A stretch of 64,000 bases of DNA, from the NCBI GenBank assembly GCA_048270225.1, contig JBLWTG010000001.1, positions 186,001-250,000 of the forward strand, given 5' to 3'. Shown here in pieces: positions 25,478 through 34,878 of this stretch (the stretch's first letter is position 1; each line of letters begins with the position of its first letter). A model generated the notes under the pieces. It saw only the letters and a program-made list of their open reading frames with translations. It was not told the origin of the DNA and made no database searches. Position numbers and translations under genes: made by a program. Origin of the DNA: Allopusillimonas sp048270225. Its GTDB lineage: Bacteria > Pseudomonadota > Gammaproteobacteria > Burkholderiales > Burkholderiaceae_B.

Positions 25478-26629
25478 TTATCCGCCAGCGCTGCGCCTGT
25501 CCACAGCGCTTTTGAGCAGGGCGGCGCTGCGGTAGATGCCGTGGGCGAACTTACCATAGGGCATGGTCAGGAATAATGCCATGACCATGCCCAGATGCAC
25601 GGCCAGCAGAAGGGCCATGGCGCCGGTATCACGCCAGATCAGCAAGGCCAGGCCGGTCAGGCTGATCAGGAACAGCAGCGCGATAAAGCCGCGGTCCATG
25701 GGTTTCTGGGCGGCATCGCCGTGCGAGGGATGCCTGCGCAGGTTCAGCCACAGCAATCCGGCAGGGCCGATCAGCAGTCCTATACCGCCCCAGATGCCCA
25801 GTTGTACAGGCAGACTGACCACTGGGTAGGGTGCATGCCGGTCCAGAAAATAGTGATAGAGCGTTGCCACGGCGGTGGCGGCAAAGCACAGCATGAAGCC
25901 GTAGAAGGTGAGATGGTGAAAGCGGCGTCGCCACAGTGTGTAGCGGTCGCTTTCTTCGTTACAGCCTTCGCCATGGCCGCCGTCCAGGTATTTGAGCGTG
26001 AGCGCGTTGCGCGCCGCTTCGATGGCGGCCGCTTTCGGGATGGGGGGGCCTGCGGGCGAAATATCGCGCCAGAAGTGGCGCACACCCACGCCCAGCGCCA
26101 GCACTGAAAACAGAGACACCACCCCGAATATCGCCGCCAGCAGGTTATGGGGAAAAATGGCGTAGAAGTTGCCGGCCAGCGGTTCGTGAAACAGTGTGCC
26201 GCGCGTCAGCAGGGCAAGCAGCAGGAACAGAATCAGGCCGCCGGCCGTGGCCAGCGCCACAGTCAGCCCGGCCCGCCTGTAGAGCGCGCCGAACGCGGCT
26301 GGCCACGCGTATTCCGTATAGGTCTGGGCCCTGGTTCTGGCCAGCGCCTGGGGCACATTCAGGGCGAATTCATGCGGCGCGGCGTACTGACAGGCATGCA
26401 GACAGGCGCCGCAGTTATGGCAGACATTGGCCAGGTGATGAATGTCGGCCTTCTTGAACTCCAGTAGGCGGGTCATGGCGGGAAACACGGCGCAAAAGCC
26501 TTCGCAGTAGCGACAGGCATTGCAGACTGTCATGACGCGATCGACTTCGGCTTCTTCGGGCGTGAGGGTTGTGGCGCCAGGCGGCATGAATTGCAGGGCC
26601 TGTTCGGTCAGTGATTCAAGTTGTTGCAT
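25478..26629 (-). CDS. tcuB: Tricarballylate utilization protein TcuB (CitB-like Fe-S/heme membrane electron carrier)
   Basis: A 383-residue membrane protein that reoxidises the FADH2 of TcuA and passes electrons to the quinone pool. The N-terminal domain has two [4Fe-4S] binding sets, CNACRYCEGFC and CHNCGACLHAC, each Cx2Cx2Cx3C. The C-terminal part has about six hydrophobic helices with histidines suitable for heme. The ATG at 26629 (MQQLESLTEQ) overlaps the end of tcuA by 14 bases; the frame is open 25 codons further upstream but that region is inside tcuA. Confidence 0.9.
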   Translation of the reverse strand: MQQLESLTEQALQFMPPGATTLTPEEAEVDRVMTVCNACRYCEGFCAVFPAMTRLLEFKKADIHHLANVCHNCGACLHACQYAAPHEFALNVPQALARTRAQTYTEYAWPAAFGALYRRAGLTVALATAGGLILFLLLALLTRGTLFHEPLAGNFYAIFPHNLLAAIFGVVSLFSVLALGVGVRHFWRDISPAGPPIPKAAAIEAARNALTLKYLDGGHGEGCNEESDRYTLWRRRFHHLTFYGFMLCFAATAVATLYHYFLDRHAPYPVVSLPVQLGIWGGIGLLIGPAGLLWLNLRRHPSHGDAAQKPMDRGFIALLFLISLTGLALLIWRDTGAMALLLAVHLGMVMALFLTMPYGKFAHGIYRSAALLKSAVDRRSAGG

Positions 26630-28040
26630 GGCTGGGTTCTGCGTGTAGTGAAGCGCGTTGCGCTTGGGCGGCCAGTGCGGCCTGTGTTCCGGCAATGCGG
26701 CCAAAGGCCGTGCCTATGCTCATGCCGACACCGGCGGTGTAGCCTTTGCCCAGCACGTTGCCGGCCATCATTTCGCCGGCCGAGAACAGGTTGGGGCTGG
26801 GTTCGCCGCCGAAATGCACGGCGGCCCGGTCATTGACCTTGACGCCGAGGTAGGTGAAGGTGATGCCGGGACGCAGTGCAAATGCGTAGTAGGGCGGCGT
26901 GTCGAGGGGTCGGGCCCAATGGCTTTTGGCTGGTTTCAGCCCTTCTGTATGGCAGTCATCCAGCACTTCATGATTGAAGGTGCCGACGCGGCAGGCCGCG
27001 TTGTATTCGTTGACGGTCTGCACGAATGCGTCGGCGTTCAGTCCCAGCTTGCCCGCCAGCTCGCCCAGGGTATTGGCCTGCTCCCCGGGGAAAACCGGCG
27101 GCATGAAAAGCCCCCAGGGCTTGGCGTCGATAATGGAATAGCCTATCTGGCCCTGCTGTTCCGCCACGAGCCGGCCCCAGATGGCATAGCGCTTGGGCCA
27201 GAAGTCTTCGCCTTCATCGTAAAAACGTTCCGCACGCTGGTTGACCATAATCCCCAGCGACAGGCAGTCCACGCGTGTGCAGATGCCGCCGTCATAGAGC
27301 GGCGCCCTGGCATCGATGGCCACGCAATGTGATTGCGTCGGGTCGCCGATGGCATCGGCGCCCGCCTCGAGCAGGTATTTGAGCAATACGCCCTGGTTAA
27401 AGCGCGTGCCCCGGATCCGGAAATTGTCCGCCGGCCATTCGCCGTTCTCGTTCTGGCCCCAGGCTTCGCGCAGCCATGCCCGGTTTGACTCGAAGCCGCC
27501 GCTGGCCACTACGCAGCTGCGTGCAGGGATGCGCTCCTGGCCGATACGCGCAGCCACAAAGCGGTCGCCATCCAGCTCAAGCGCATCTACGGGCGCGTCG
27601 TAGCGAATCTGCACGCCCAGGTGTTCGGCGCTGCGGTAGTAGGCGTTGACCAGGGCTTTGCCGCCGCCCATGAAGAAGGCATTGGTGCGGGCGACGTGCA
27701 GTGTGCCGGACAGCGAGGGCTGGAAGCGAACGCCATGTTTGCGCATCCAGTCCCTGCAGGAGGATGATGCGCGGATCACCAGCCGCGCCAGATGTTCATC
27801 TGTCTGTCCGCCGGTGACTTTGAGCAGGTCTTGCCAGAATTCTTCTTCCGGGTAGGCGTCGACCAGTACATCCTGCGGCGCGTCGTGCATGCAGCGCAGA
27901 TTGCGCGTGTGCTGCGAGTTGCCGCCGCGCCATTGCCGGGGCGAGGATTCGAGCAGCAGGACGCTTGCGCCGGCTTCGCGCGCCATCAATGCGGCGCACA
28001 GGGCGGCGTTTCCGCCGCCTATGACAAGTACGTCAATCAT
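26616..28040 (-). CDS. tcuA: FAD-dependent tricarballylate dehydrogenase TcuA
   Basis: A 474-residue flavoprotein of the fumarate reductase/succinate dehydrogenase type that oxidises tricarballylate to cis-aconitate. The FAD Rossmann motif is at the start: VLVIGGGNAALCAALMAREAGA. The C-terminal FAD-binding end has NLFSAGEMMAGNVLGKGYTAGVGMSIGTAFGR. Active-site-like Arg/His segments are present in the middle (RGTRFNQG, AIDARAPLYDGG). It is directly followed by tcuB and preceded by a LysR regulator gene on the same strand, matching the Salmonella tcuR-tcuABC layout except that tcuC, the transporter, is absent. Confidence 0.92.
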   Translation of the reverse strand: MIDVLVIGGGNAALCAALMAREAGASVLLLESSPRQWRGGNSQHTRNLRCMHDAPQDVLVDAYPEEEFWQDLLKVTGGQTDEHLARLVIRASSSCRDWMRKHGVRFQPSLSGTLHVARTNAFFMGGGKALVNAYYRSAEHLGVQIRYDAPVDALELDGDRFVAARIGQERIPARSCVVASGGFESNRAWLREAWGQNENGEWPADNFRIRGTRFNQGVLLKYLLEAGADAIGDPTQSHCVAIDARAPLYDGGICTRVDCLSLGIMVNQRAERFYDEGEDFWPKRYAIWGRLVAEQQGQIGYSIIDAKPWGLFMPPVFPGEQANTLGELAGKLGLNADAFVQTVNEYNAACRVGTFNHEVLDDCHTEGLKPAKSHWARPLDTPPYYAFALRPGITFTYLGVKVNDRAAVHFGGEPSPNLFSAGEMMAGNVLGKGYTAGVGMSIGTAFGRIAGTQAALAAQAQRASLHAEPSHATT

Positions 28041-28162
28041 GTTTTCTCTTTGGGTAAAAAGCGGCCGTCGCTGCGAAGGATGCAGCGGCGCCGAGAAGAT
28101 GTCATGTCGACAGCATAGAAAGCGGGTGTTGCGGGCGCCAGCCCTGGCTGGCTAAGAGGTGT

Positions 28163-29089
28163 TCACGATTCGTGAAGTGATGCGCCCAGCCAATGCCCCC
28201 CGCGCACTTGCGCCAGCGCCACATCGCGCATGACGACGCGGGCAGCCAGGGCGGCAGGCGAGAGTTCTTCGTCCGACAGGCTGACCAGCAGATTGCGCCG
28301 CAGCAGTCCTTCGTCAGCCAGTTCGGCCATTTTGAATGCGTGGCTGCGCAGGCGAGCGACGGCTGCCCCAGGCTGTATCGTGGCCACAATCCCGGCGGTG
28401 ACGGCATCCATCAGCATCGCCAGCGAGTCGATTTCCAGATCGATGTTCAGCGTCAGGTTGTGCTGGCTGCAGGCGTTGGCAAGCAGCGCGCGCAGGCCGT
28501 GCATATTGGTGGGCAGCGCCAGCGGCAGCTTGCCCAGTGTCGCAAGGCCGACGTGTTTTTTTCTGGGAAATCCCTTGAAGCCATCAGCGGCGATGACGAA
28601 CAGCCGTTCATCCAGGAGGGGCATGCTGGACCAGCGTCGGCCTGCGTCCGCATTGAAGACGATGGCCAGATCCAGTTGCCGTGCATTGAGCATGGTCACC
28701 AGATGGCCGGACAGCGCTTCTACCAGGTGAAAGCGGACGTTGGGATAGCGTTTGCGCATGGCCAGGATGAGTGGCAGGCCCATGACGGAGGCCGTTGTGG
28801 GGGCCAGGCCCACGCTCACATGTCCCGAGAGCCGAGCCAGTTGCGCGGCGCGCGCCGCTTCGTCGATGTGGCGCAATGCCAGTTGCGCCTGCCGGAAGAA
28901 TGCGATGCCTGCATCGGTGGGGATCACGCCGGTGGAGGTACGCTGCAGCAGGCGTGTTGCGAGTTCGGATTCCAGCCGGCTGATCTGCTGGCTGAGTGCC
29001 GAGGTGACGACGCCCAGGTCGTGCGCCGCCTTGCCCATGCTGCCCAGTTCTACCACCCTGGCAAAGTATCGAAGTTGCCGGATTTCCAT
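28163..29089 (-). CDS. tcuR: LysR-family regulator of the tcu operon (TcuR-like)
   Basis: A 308-residue LysR-type regulator. Residues ~1-60 form the winged helix (RQLRYFARVVELGSMGKAAHDLGVVTSALSQQISRLESEL). The rest is the two-lobed effector domain (GHVSVGLAPTTASVMGLPLI). Position directly upstream of tcuA on the same strand suggests that it activates tcuAB with tricarballylate as co-inducer, as TcuR does in Salmonella. A 15-base palindrome (TTCACGATTCGTGAA, 28162-28176) spans its stop codon. It starts 30 bases after roxA. Confidence 0.88.
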   Translation of the reverse strand: MEIRQLRYFARVVELGSMGKAAHDLGVVTSALSQQISRLESELATRLLQRTSTGVIPTDAGIAFFRQAQLALRHIDEAARAAQLARLSGHVSVGLAPTTASVMGLPLILAMRKRYPNVRFHLVEALSGHLVTMLNARQLDLAIVFNADAGRRWSSMPLLDERLFVIAADGFKGFPRKKHVGLATLGKLPLALPTNMHGLRALLANACSQHNLTLNIDLEIDSLAMLMDAVTAGIVATIQPGAAVARLRSHAFKMAELADEGLLRRNLLVSLSDEELSPAALAARVVMRDVALAQVRGGHWLGASLHES

Positions 29090-29119
29090 CGTGCTCCTCA
29101 GGCGCCGCGACAGGCGGGG

Positions 29120-30310
29120 TCAGTCCTTGCGATAGTGCAGCCAGCCATCTTCCAGCCATTGCATCACCAGATCGCGCTCGGCTTCGTTCAGGCGGCGTGC
29201 CGGGGCGCTGGCGCACGGCAGGCTGCGCTCATCGGCCAGCCGGCGCAAGGCCGCGCTGGCGGGCAGGCTCGCGACTTCACCGTTGATGAAGAGTTCACGC
29301 GCACGATACATCATGCGCGTGCAGCGGTCCAGGACCAGCCGGCCCGAGGCGGGCAGATGCTCGTCCAGATCGGGCAAGGGGTCGGATGGCTCGAACAGTG
29401 CGCTGGGGGGCGGTTCGGTCAGCCATACGCCGAGAAAGCGCGACGCCAGTCGCTCGTCGAACCGTATCTTGCTGACGGCAGCGAGTGTGGCCTGGACCAG
29501 GCGCGGCGGCAGGGCGGCCGGGTGGGCGGTGGCCGGTTCGCCCGCGTCTTTGTAGGTGGCGGACAGTGTCGGCCCGGGAATCGGCGGCTGGGCATACAGG
29601 CCTTCTGTATTGCCCAGCCTGGCCATGATCAGGTCGTTGGCTGCCTCCAGCATGCCGCTGGCCAGCGTTGCCTCGCTGGGCGCCCGAAAGCCAATGGACA
29701 GCGTCATGCAGTCATCATCCAGCGCAACGCCATCGTGCGCCACCTGCGGCGGCAGATACAGCATATCGCCCGGTTCCAGCACGTATTCCTCTTCGGGTTG
29801 GAAACGGCTGAGAATCTTGAGCGGCAGGCCGGGGGTCAGGGACAGGTCTTTTTGCTGGCTGATGCGCCAGCGCCGGCGGCCATGGGCCTGCAGCAGGAAT
29901 ACATCGTAGCTGTCGAAGTGAGGCCCGACGCCGCCGCCTTGCGATGCAATGCTGATCATGATGTCGTCCAGCCTGGCGTCGGAGATAAAGCGGAACTGTT
30001 GCATCAGCATGGCCGTGGCGTCGTCATGCAGGTCTACGCTTTGCGCCAGCGCCGTCCAGTTGGGACGGCTGGCGGCGGGCAGCCGCGCAAAGGGGCCGGA
30101 CTTCATATTCCAGCCTTTTTCGTCGTGCCAGATCAGGCGCGACTCCACCTCTTCGCGTTTGACCAGTTGGCGGATATCGCTGATCGACAGAGAAGGCCTG
30201 AAGCCGGGAATGGCCTGCCGGATCAGCAGCGGGCGGCGCTGCCAATAGCGTTGCATGAAAACGCGTGGCGTCAGGCCGCCGAGCAGATCCAGTGGAAGGT
30301 CGATGTTCAT
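29120..30310 (-). CDS. roxA: Ribosomal oxygenase RoxA/YcfD (JmjC cupin, 50S L16 arginine hydroxylase family)
   Basis: A 396-residue Fe(II)/2-oxoglutarate dioxygenase. In E. coli the homologue hydroxylates an arginine of ribosomal protein L16. The JmjC core has the iron motif HFDSYDVF (His and Asp) and the distal histidine in LPPQVAHDG, with GDMLYLP before it. A C-terminal dimerisation and winged-helix region follows. The N-terminus DLLGGLTPRVFMQRYWQRRP is typical. It lies 18 bases after mutS on the same strand and is probably cotranscribed with it. Confidence 0.92.
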   Translation of the reverse strand: MNIDLPLDLLGGLTPRVFMQRYWQRRPLLIRQAIPGFRPSLSISDIRQLVKREEVESRLIWHDEKGWNMKSGPFARLPAASRPNWTALAQSVDLHDDATAMLMQQFRFISDARLDDIMISIASQGGGVGPHFDSYDVFLLQAHGRRRWRISQQKDLSLTPGLPLKILSRFQPEEEYVLEPGDMLYLPPQVAHDGVALDDDCMTLSIGFRAPSEATLASGMLEAANDLIMARLGNTEGLYAQPPIPGPTLSATYKDAGEPATAHPAALPPRLVQATLAAVSKIRFDERLASRFLGVWLTEPPPSALFEPSDPLPDLDEHLPASGRLVLDRCTRMMYRARELFINGEVASLPASAALRRLADERSLPCASAPARRLNEAERDLVMQWLEDGWLHYRKD

Positions 30311-30328
30311 GGGGGCGTGTGTGCTTGC

Positions 30329-33001
30329 TTATGACAGATATTGTTTGTGCAGCTGGTAGAGCGCGTCCAGGGCGGCGCGCGGCGTAAGCTCGTCCGGATC
30401 GAGGTCGGCGAGCGCTTCGCGCAGTGCGCGGGCGTCTGCCGTGTCTGCATCCAGGACCTGCTGCTCGGCCCTGTCTGCCTGGGCTGGCGTGGATGGATCG
30501 GCCTCGCCTTGGTCCGGCTGCGTGACTGCCGAGGCGAACAGATCCAGTTGGGGGGTGGGCGCGCCGCTGGCTTCCAGGCGCGCCAGCTCCCGGCTGGCAT
30601 GGCGTATGACCGCCTGCGGTATGCCGGCGCGCTGTGCCACCTGTATTCCGTAGCTTCGGCTTGCGGGTCCCGGGCGCACTTCGTGCAGGAAGACGATGCC
30701 GGATGAAGACTCCGCCGCGGCCAGGTGCACATTGGCTGCAGCGGGGGACTCGGCCGGCAGGCGGGTGATCTCGAAATAATGCGTGGCGAAGAGTGTCAGC
30801 GCCTGATTGTGCGACAGCAGGCGGTGGGCAATGGCCCAGGCCAGGGCCAGGCCGTCGTAGGTCGAGGTGCCTCGGCCGATCTCGTCCATGAGCACCAGAC
30901 TGTTCGGGGTGCTGGCGGCCAGGATGGCAGCGGCTTCGGTCATTTCCATCATGAAGGTGGAGCGTCCGCCGGCCAGGTCGTCGGCGGCGCCGATACGCGT
31001 GAAGATGCGGTCGACCTGGCCTATCCGTGCCGATCGCGCAGGCACGAAGCTGCCCACGCGCGCCAGCAGGGCAATCAGGGCAACCTGTCGCATGTAGGTC
31101 GACTTGCCGCCCATGTTGGGGCCGGTAATCAGCAGCATGCGGCGTTGCGGCCCCAGCTCGCAGTCGTTGGGCGTGAACTGCTCGATGCTGTGCTCCACCA
31201 CGGGATGACGTCCGGCCTCGATCATGATTTCGCCGCCGTCGCATAGCTCAGGCGCGGCCCAGTCATTCAGGAAAGCGTGGCAGGCCAGTGCCGCGAGCGC
31301 GTCGATCTCCGCCAGCGCCGAGGCGCACGCGGACAGCCCTGTGGCCTGCTCGCCCAGCAGGTCCAGCACTTGTTCGAACAGCCATTTTTCGCGGCTCAGG
31401 CTGCGATCCTTGGCGGACAGGACTTTGTCTTCCCATGTCTTGAGTTCAGGTGTGATGTAGCGCTCTGCATTCTTGAGCGTCTGGCGGCGGCGGTATTCGG
31501 CCGGTACCTTATCGGCCTGGGCCCGGGAGACTTCTATATAGAAGCCGTGAACCCGGTTGTACTCAACCTTGAGCGTGGAAATGCCGGTGCGCTCCCGCTC
31601 GCGGGCCTCGAGTTCCATCAGGAATTCGCCGCTGTCGCTGGCCAGGCGGCGCAACTCATCGAGTTCCTGGTCATAGCCGGTGGCGATGACGCCGCCTTCG
31701 CGCACCAGCAGGGCGGGCTCCGGATCAATGGCTTGGTGCAGCAGCTCGGCCAGCGCCGGCTCCAGGGCGATGCGCTGCGCGAATTCCTGTATGCGGGGCT
31801 CCGCGCCAAAGGACGTTCTCAGGGTGTGCACCAGCGCCGGCAGCAGCGCCAGAGCGTCGCGCAGGCTGGCCAGTTCGCGCGGACGCACGGAGCGCATGGA
31901 TATGCGGGTGGCGATGCGCTCGATATCGGGATAGCGATCCAGCATGCGGCGCAGGGCGTCCAGCGCAGGCTCGGCATCCAGCGCATCGCTGCCTGGCGGC
32001 GCGGACAGAAAGGCTGCGATCACACGCTGGCGGGCCAGCGCGGGAGCGTTGTCGCGCAGGGGATGATGCAGCCAGCGCCGCAGCAGGCGGCTGCCCATGG
32101 GCGTCTGGCAGCGGTCCAGCGTGGAAAACAGCGTGGGACCCGACTCGCCGGCTATGGTTTCGGTGAGCTCCAGGTTCTTGCGCGTGACGGGATCCAGCAC
32201 CACGTATTCGCCGGAATGATCGACGCGTATCGTCTGTATGTGCGAGAGCGATTGCGACTGGGTGCGGCTGACATAACGCAGCAACGCCCCGGCTGCGCAG
32301 GTGGCGACAGGCAGGTCTGTCATGCCGAAGCTGTCCAGCGTGTCTACTTTGAAATGGGTGTGGAGTACATTGAGCGCGCCGTCGGTTTCAAAATGCCAGT
32401 CGGGAATGGCGCTGATGGCCATGCCGTGATGGCCTGCCGGCCTTGCGCTTTCTGCGCAGACCAGCTCGGCCGGGTCCAGACGGTACAGTTCGGTTTCCAG
32501 CATGTCCGGCGCGCATTCGCACACGCTGAATGCGCCATTGGCCAGATTCATCCAGGCCAGCCCCGCCCGTTCGGCGCGGTTGACGCGCGCGGTCCAGACC
32601 GACGCGATCACGCGGTCTGCCTTGGCCGGCAGCAGAGCGTCGTCGGTGAGGGTGCCGGGCGTCACAATGCGTACGATGCGCCGCTCCACCGGCCCCTTGG
32701 CCGCAGCCGGGTCGCCGATCTGCTCACAGATGGCGACGGATTCGCCCAGGGCGACCAGCCGTGCCAGATAACCCTCCATTGAATGAAAGGGAACGCCGGC
32801 CATGGGTATGGGGGCGCCGTTCGAGGAGCCGCGCTTGGTCAGCGTGAGATTGAGCAGCCGCGCGCCGCGCTCGGCATCCTCATAGAACATTTCATAGAAA
32901 TCACCCATGCGGTAGAACAGCAGATGCGAACCTGCCTCGGCCTTGAGGGCGAGGTACTGGCGCATCATGGGCGTATGGCTGGAGAGATCGGTTTTTGGCA
33001 T
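30329..33001 (-). CDS. mutS: DNA mismatch repair ATPase MutS
   Basis: Mismatch-recognition protein of 890 residues. The N-terminal domain I begins SSHTPMMRQYLALKAE and has the mismatch wedge GDFYEMFYEDA (Phe-x-Glu type). The C-terminal ATPase has Walker A GPNMGGKSTYMRQ, Walker B LVLMDEIGRGTSTYDG and LFATHYFE. The C-terminal ~90 residues hold a linker and the tetramerisation/beta-clamp region. The first codons of this gene are duplicated 2.5 kb away at 35496-35531 beyond the AbiE/AbiF island. Confidence 0.98.
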   Translation of the reverse strand: MPKTDLSSHTPMMRQYLALKAEAGSHLLFYRMGDFYEMFYEDAERGARLLNLTLTKRGSSNGAPIPMAGVPFHSMEGYLARLVALGESVAICEQIGDPAAAKGPVERRIVRIVTPGTLTDDALLPAKADRVIASVWTARVNRAERAGLAWMNLANGAFSVCECAPDMLETELYRLDPAELVCAESARPAGHHGMAISAIPDWHFETDGALNVLHTHFKVDTLDSFGMTDLPVATCAAGALLRYVSRTQSQSLSHIQTIRVDHSGEYVVLDPVTRKNLELTETIAGESGPTLFSTLDRCQTPMGSRLLRRWLHHPLRDNAPALARQRVIAAFLSAPPGSDALDAEPALDALRRMLDRYPDIERIATRISMRSVRPRELASLRDALALLPALVHTLRTSFGAEPRIQEFAQRIALEPALAELLHQAIDPEPALLVREGGVIATGYDQELDELRRLASDSGEFLMELEARERERTGISTLKVEYNRVHGFYIEVSRAQADKVPAEYRRRQTLKNAERYITPELKTWEDKVLSAKDRSLSREKWLFEQVLDLLGEQATGLSACASALAEIDALAALACHAFLNDWAAPELCDGGEIMIEAGRHPVVEHSIEQFTPNDCELGPQRRMLLITGPNMGGKSTYMRQVALIALLARVGSFVPARSARIGQVDRIFTRIGAADDLAGGRSTFMMEMTEAAAILAASTPNSLVLMDEIGRGTSTYDGLALAWAIAHRLLSHNQALTLFATHYFEITRLPAESPAAANVHLAAAESSSGIVFLHEVRPGPASRSYGIQVAQRAGIPQAVIRHASRELARLEASGAPTPQLDLFASAVTQPDQGEADPSTPAQADRAEQQVLDADTADARALREALADLDPDELTPRAALDALYQLHKQYLS
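32964..32999. repeat. Direct repeat A1: mutS 5' end copy (left boundary of the island)
   Basis: The first 13 codons of mutS, about 36 bases, recur at 35496-35531 in the same orientation with 31 of 36 positions equal when aligned by eye. This copy is the intact one inside mutS. The pair brackets the AbiE/AbiF segment like attachment or target-site repeats. Confidence 0.7.
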
Positions 33002-33057
33002 TGAAACTGTGGACGTTCTGGTTTGAAGGTTACGTCTCTGGATTTGCAGGCGTAACT

Positions 33058-33127
33058 ACAGGCACAAGCAGTGCGAAGAAGTATTTAACCATGCATGGCT
33101 CGCGAACCAGTATTTTTACCAAAGCAT
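33058..33127. repeat. Dispersed repeat copy R1 (short, internally deleted)
   Basis: Its first 42 bases (ACAGGCACAAGCAGTGC..., to 33099) match 34909-34950 at 39 of 42 positions. Its last 21 bases (33107-33127) match 35080-35100 at 17 of 21. Relative to copy R2 about 130 internal bases are missing. It lies just upstream of mutS. Confidence 0.65.
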
Positions 33128-33207
33128 ATGTAATGTCCCATCAGGAATGTGGCTTTTTGCTTGAGAAAAAACATAGCGACGGGACTTGTTTTGCCTAGAC
33201 TCGCTCT

Positions 33208-34275
33208 CTAGGAAGAGCCTTGGGCGCCCAATGTCTGGTTGTTATTGTCGGTGGCAACGATACTTCTGTTGATTTTCGTTTCGAGGTTGGCACATGCTTC
33301 TAGTAAATCGTTGAACGGTAAGGCGTCGCCCACCATCACTTCGTCGGCCAACATGGCAGCATAGTCATGGGCAAGTGCTGTCTTGGCATCTCCCTCAGGA
33401 ACGAGACTGAGGTGGCCGGTGGCGGCGGCCATGTAGTTGATCACTTCGCCGTTCTGGTCTTTCTCGATAAAAAAATATGACTTGTGACGGGTAACAGTCG
33501 TAGCCACAGCACGGTCGGCGACAACATCCGAAAAATGTGTGCTTCGTGAGATAGCAGCCAGGTCATGCCAGTGACGCGCGTAGCGTTCCCCGCGAATCCG
33601 GCCTTGTGCGCAAAATACATGTGCGGCGGTTGCCTTTTCCCAGAACGTGCGAGCAATGCTCATAACCAGCGGCGACGCGACGGGAAACGATATGGTAGGC
33701 AAGCTGGGAGCGATGTCGCACGAGACCTCGAAGATCCGGTGCGGTTCGCCTGTGCCGCGCGCACCGAATTCCAGCGTAACGACGGGCGCCACATAGCCCG
33801 TTCCGGTGGTCAGTGCGGGATAGTGCAGGAATAGCTTGTCATTCTCGGGGCCGCCCAGTTCCAGTCTGGCGTTCAGGCGCTCATGCGTAAGAGCCTCCTG
33901 CAATACTGGCTGCACATTCTGCGCGACCCAGCCTGGTAGGCGACGGCGTACAGCCTGCGTCCATTTGTTGGCCTGGCTGCGGCTGGCTGGTAGATCGCCG
34001 CTTTCGCCGATCAGGTCTGGGATCAGCTTGCGGATGTCGTAGGTGAGGTCGATGTCTTCGGAGAAGCGATCGATGACCTTGTAGACCTTCGATAGTGATG
34101 TGCCACCTTTGAAGGTCAGATCTGTTGCGAGCGGAGATTTAAATAATGCTTGCAGCGCCCAGACCACCCATATGTCTTTTTCAAGCAGGTGAACCGGGCG
34201 GCCTGTTTCAGCGCGCCCTTGCTCCAGCACCTCGCGTTGATCGGCTGTGCTCAAGCCGAAAAAATACTCAGCCAC
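33208..34275 (-). CDS. abiEii: AbiEii-type nucleotidyltransferase toxin
   Basis: Toxin of a type IV toxin-antitoxin and abortive-infection system, 355 residues from the GTG start. The nucleotidyltransferase core KGGTSLSKVYKVIDRFSEDIDL has the GGTSL and DIDL motifs. A second family element, RHWHDLAAI, lies around residue 240. AbiEii toxins transfer nucleotides, most likely to tRNA or other RNA, when the antitoxin fails to silence them. I chose the GTG at 34275, which has GGAGAC seven bases upstream and overlaps the antitoxin stop; an upstream ATG at 34326 lies within the antitoxin gene. Confidence 0.9.
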   Translation of the reverse strand: MAEYFFGLSTADQREVLEQGRAETGRPVHLLEKDIWVVWALQALFKSPLATDLTFKGGTSLSKVYKVIDRFSEDIDLTYDIRKLIPDLIGESGDLPASRSQANKWTQAVRRRLPGWVAQNVQPVLQEALTHERLNARLELGGPENDKLFLHYPALTTGTGYVAPVVTLEFGARGTGEPHRIFEVSCDIAPSLPTISFPVASPLVMSIARTFWEKATAAHVFCAQGRIRGERYARHWHDLAAISRSTHFSDVVADRAVATTVTRHKSYFFIEKDQNGEVINYMAAATGHLSLVPEGDAKTALAHDYAAMLADEVMVGDALPFNDLLEACANLETKINRSIVATDNNNQTLGAQGSS

Positions 34276-34864
34276 GTGCTGTCTCCTGACTGATGGCTTT
34301 TGCCATCCAGCTTGGTAGCGCCGCACGCGCGGAGGCCAGTGCCTGCCATTCTGTATGGGATAGTATTTTGTGCAGTTCTCGCAAGGCCTGGCTCACATGC
34401 GTAGGTCCGAGCCAGGCCAAAGCGCGGATGGCCGCGCCAGCGGGACGAGTGCCGAGTGCGAGCATCCAGCGGGGTGCATGCTTTACCTGCACTTCTGAGC
34501 GTCCCAACGTCAAGGTGCGCGTGCGTCCGGAAGTCAGATACACTTCGCGGATTGGCACTTGCTGAGTTAGTCCTAGTGCATTGGCAGCACTGGCGCCGTG
34601 CGGCACCACGGTTTCTCCCGTCTGCTCAGCAAGAGACATCACAACCTTTTCGGGAGCAGGGGCTCTGGTGCCGAACCTGCTGGACACAGGGGCAGCATAG
34701 GCGCCACGCTCCACACGCAATAGTTTGTCTGCCTTGGTCAGCCGTGAGAATGCTTGATCCACGGCAGCCCGGCTACCCAGGTGGAGGAACTCTTTGGGCG
34801 ACAAGACGCCGCCCTCAGGAAGGGATAGCGCTTGCTGCAAGATGGTTTCGGGAAGCGTAGTCAT
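34268..34864 (-). CDS. abiEi: AbiEi-type antitoxin (winged-helix, DUF6088-like)
   Basis: Cognate antitoxin of 198 residues. Residues ~1-60 form a winged helix (VLSPKEFLHLGSRAAVDQAFSRLTKADKLLRVERGAYAAP) that should bind the operon's own promoter. The rest is the antitoxin domain that counters AbiEii (GETVVPHGASAANALGLTQQVP, then VYLTSGRTRTL). It overlaps the toxin gene by 8 bases. An inverted repeat at 34879-34905 right upstream is the expected autoregulatory site. Confidence 0.9.
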   Translation of the reverse strand: MTTLPETILQQALSLPEGGVLSPKEFLHLGSRAAVDQAFSRLTKADKLLRVERGAYAAPVSSRFGTRAPAPEKVVMSLAEQTGETVVPHGASAANALGLTQQVPIREVYLTSGRTRTLTLGRSEVQVKHAPRWMLALGTRPAGAAIRALAWLGPTHVSQALRELHKILSHTEWQALASARAALPSWMAKAISQETARG

Positions 34865-34878
34865 TGGGTACCTTTTAT

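Noticed and set aside
28193..30334. A 713-codon plus-strand open frame antisense to tcuR and roxA
   Set aside because: Both minus-strand proteins show full motifs; the antisense product has none.
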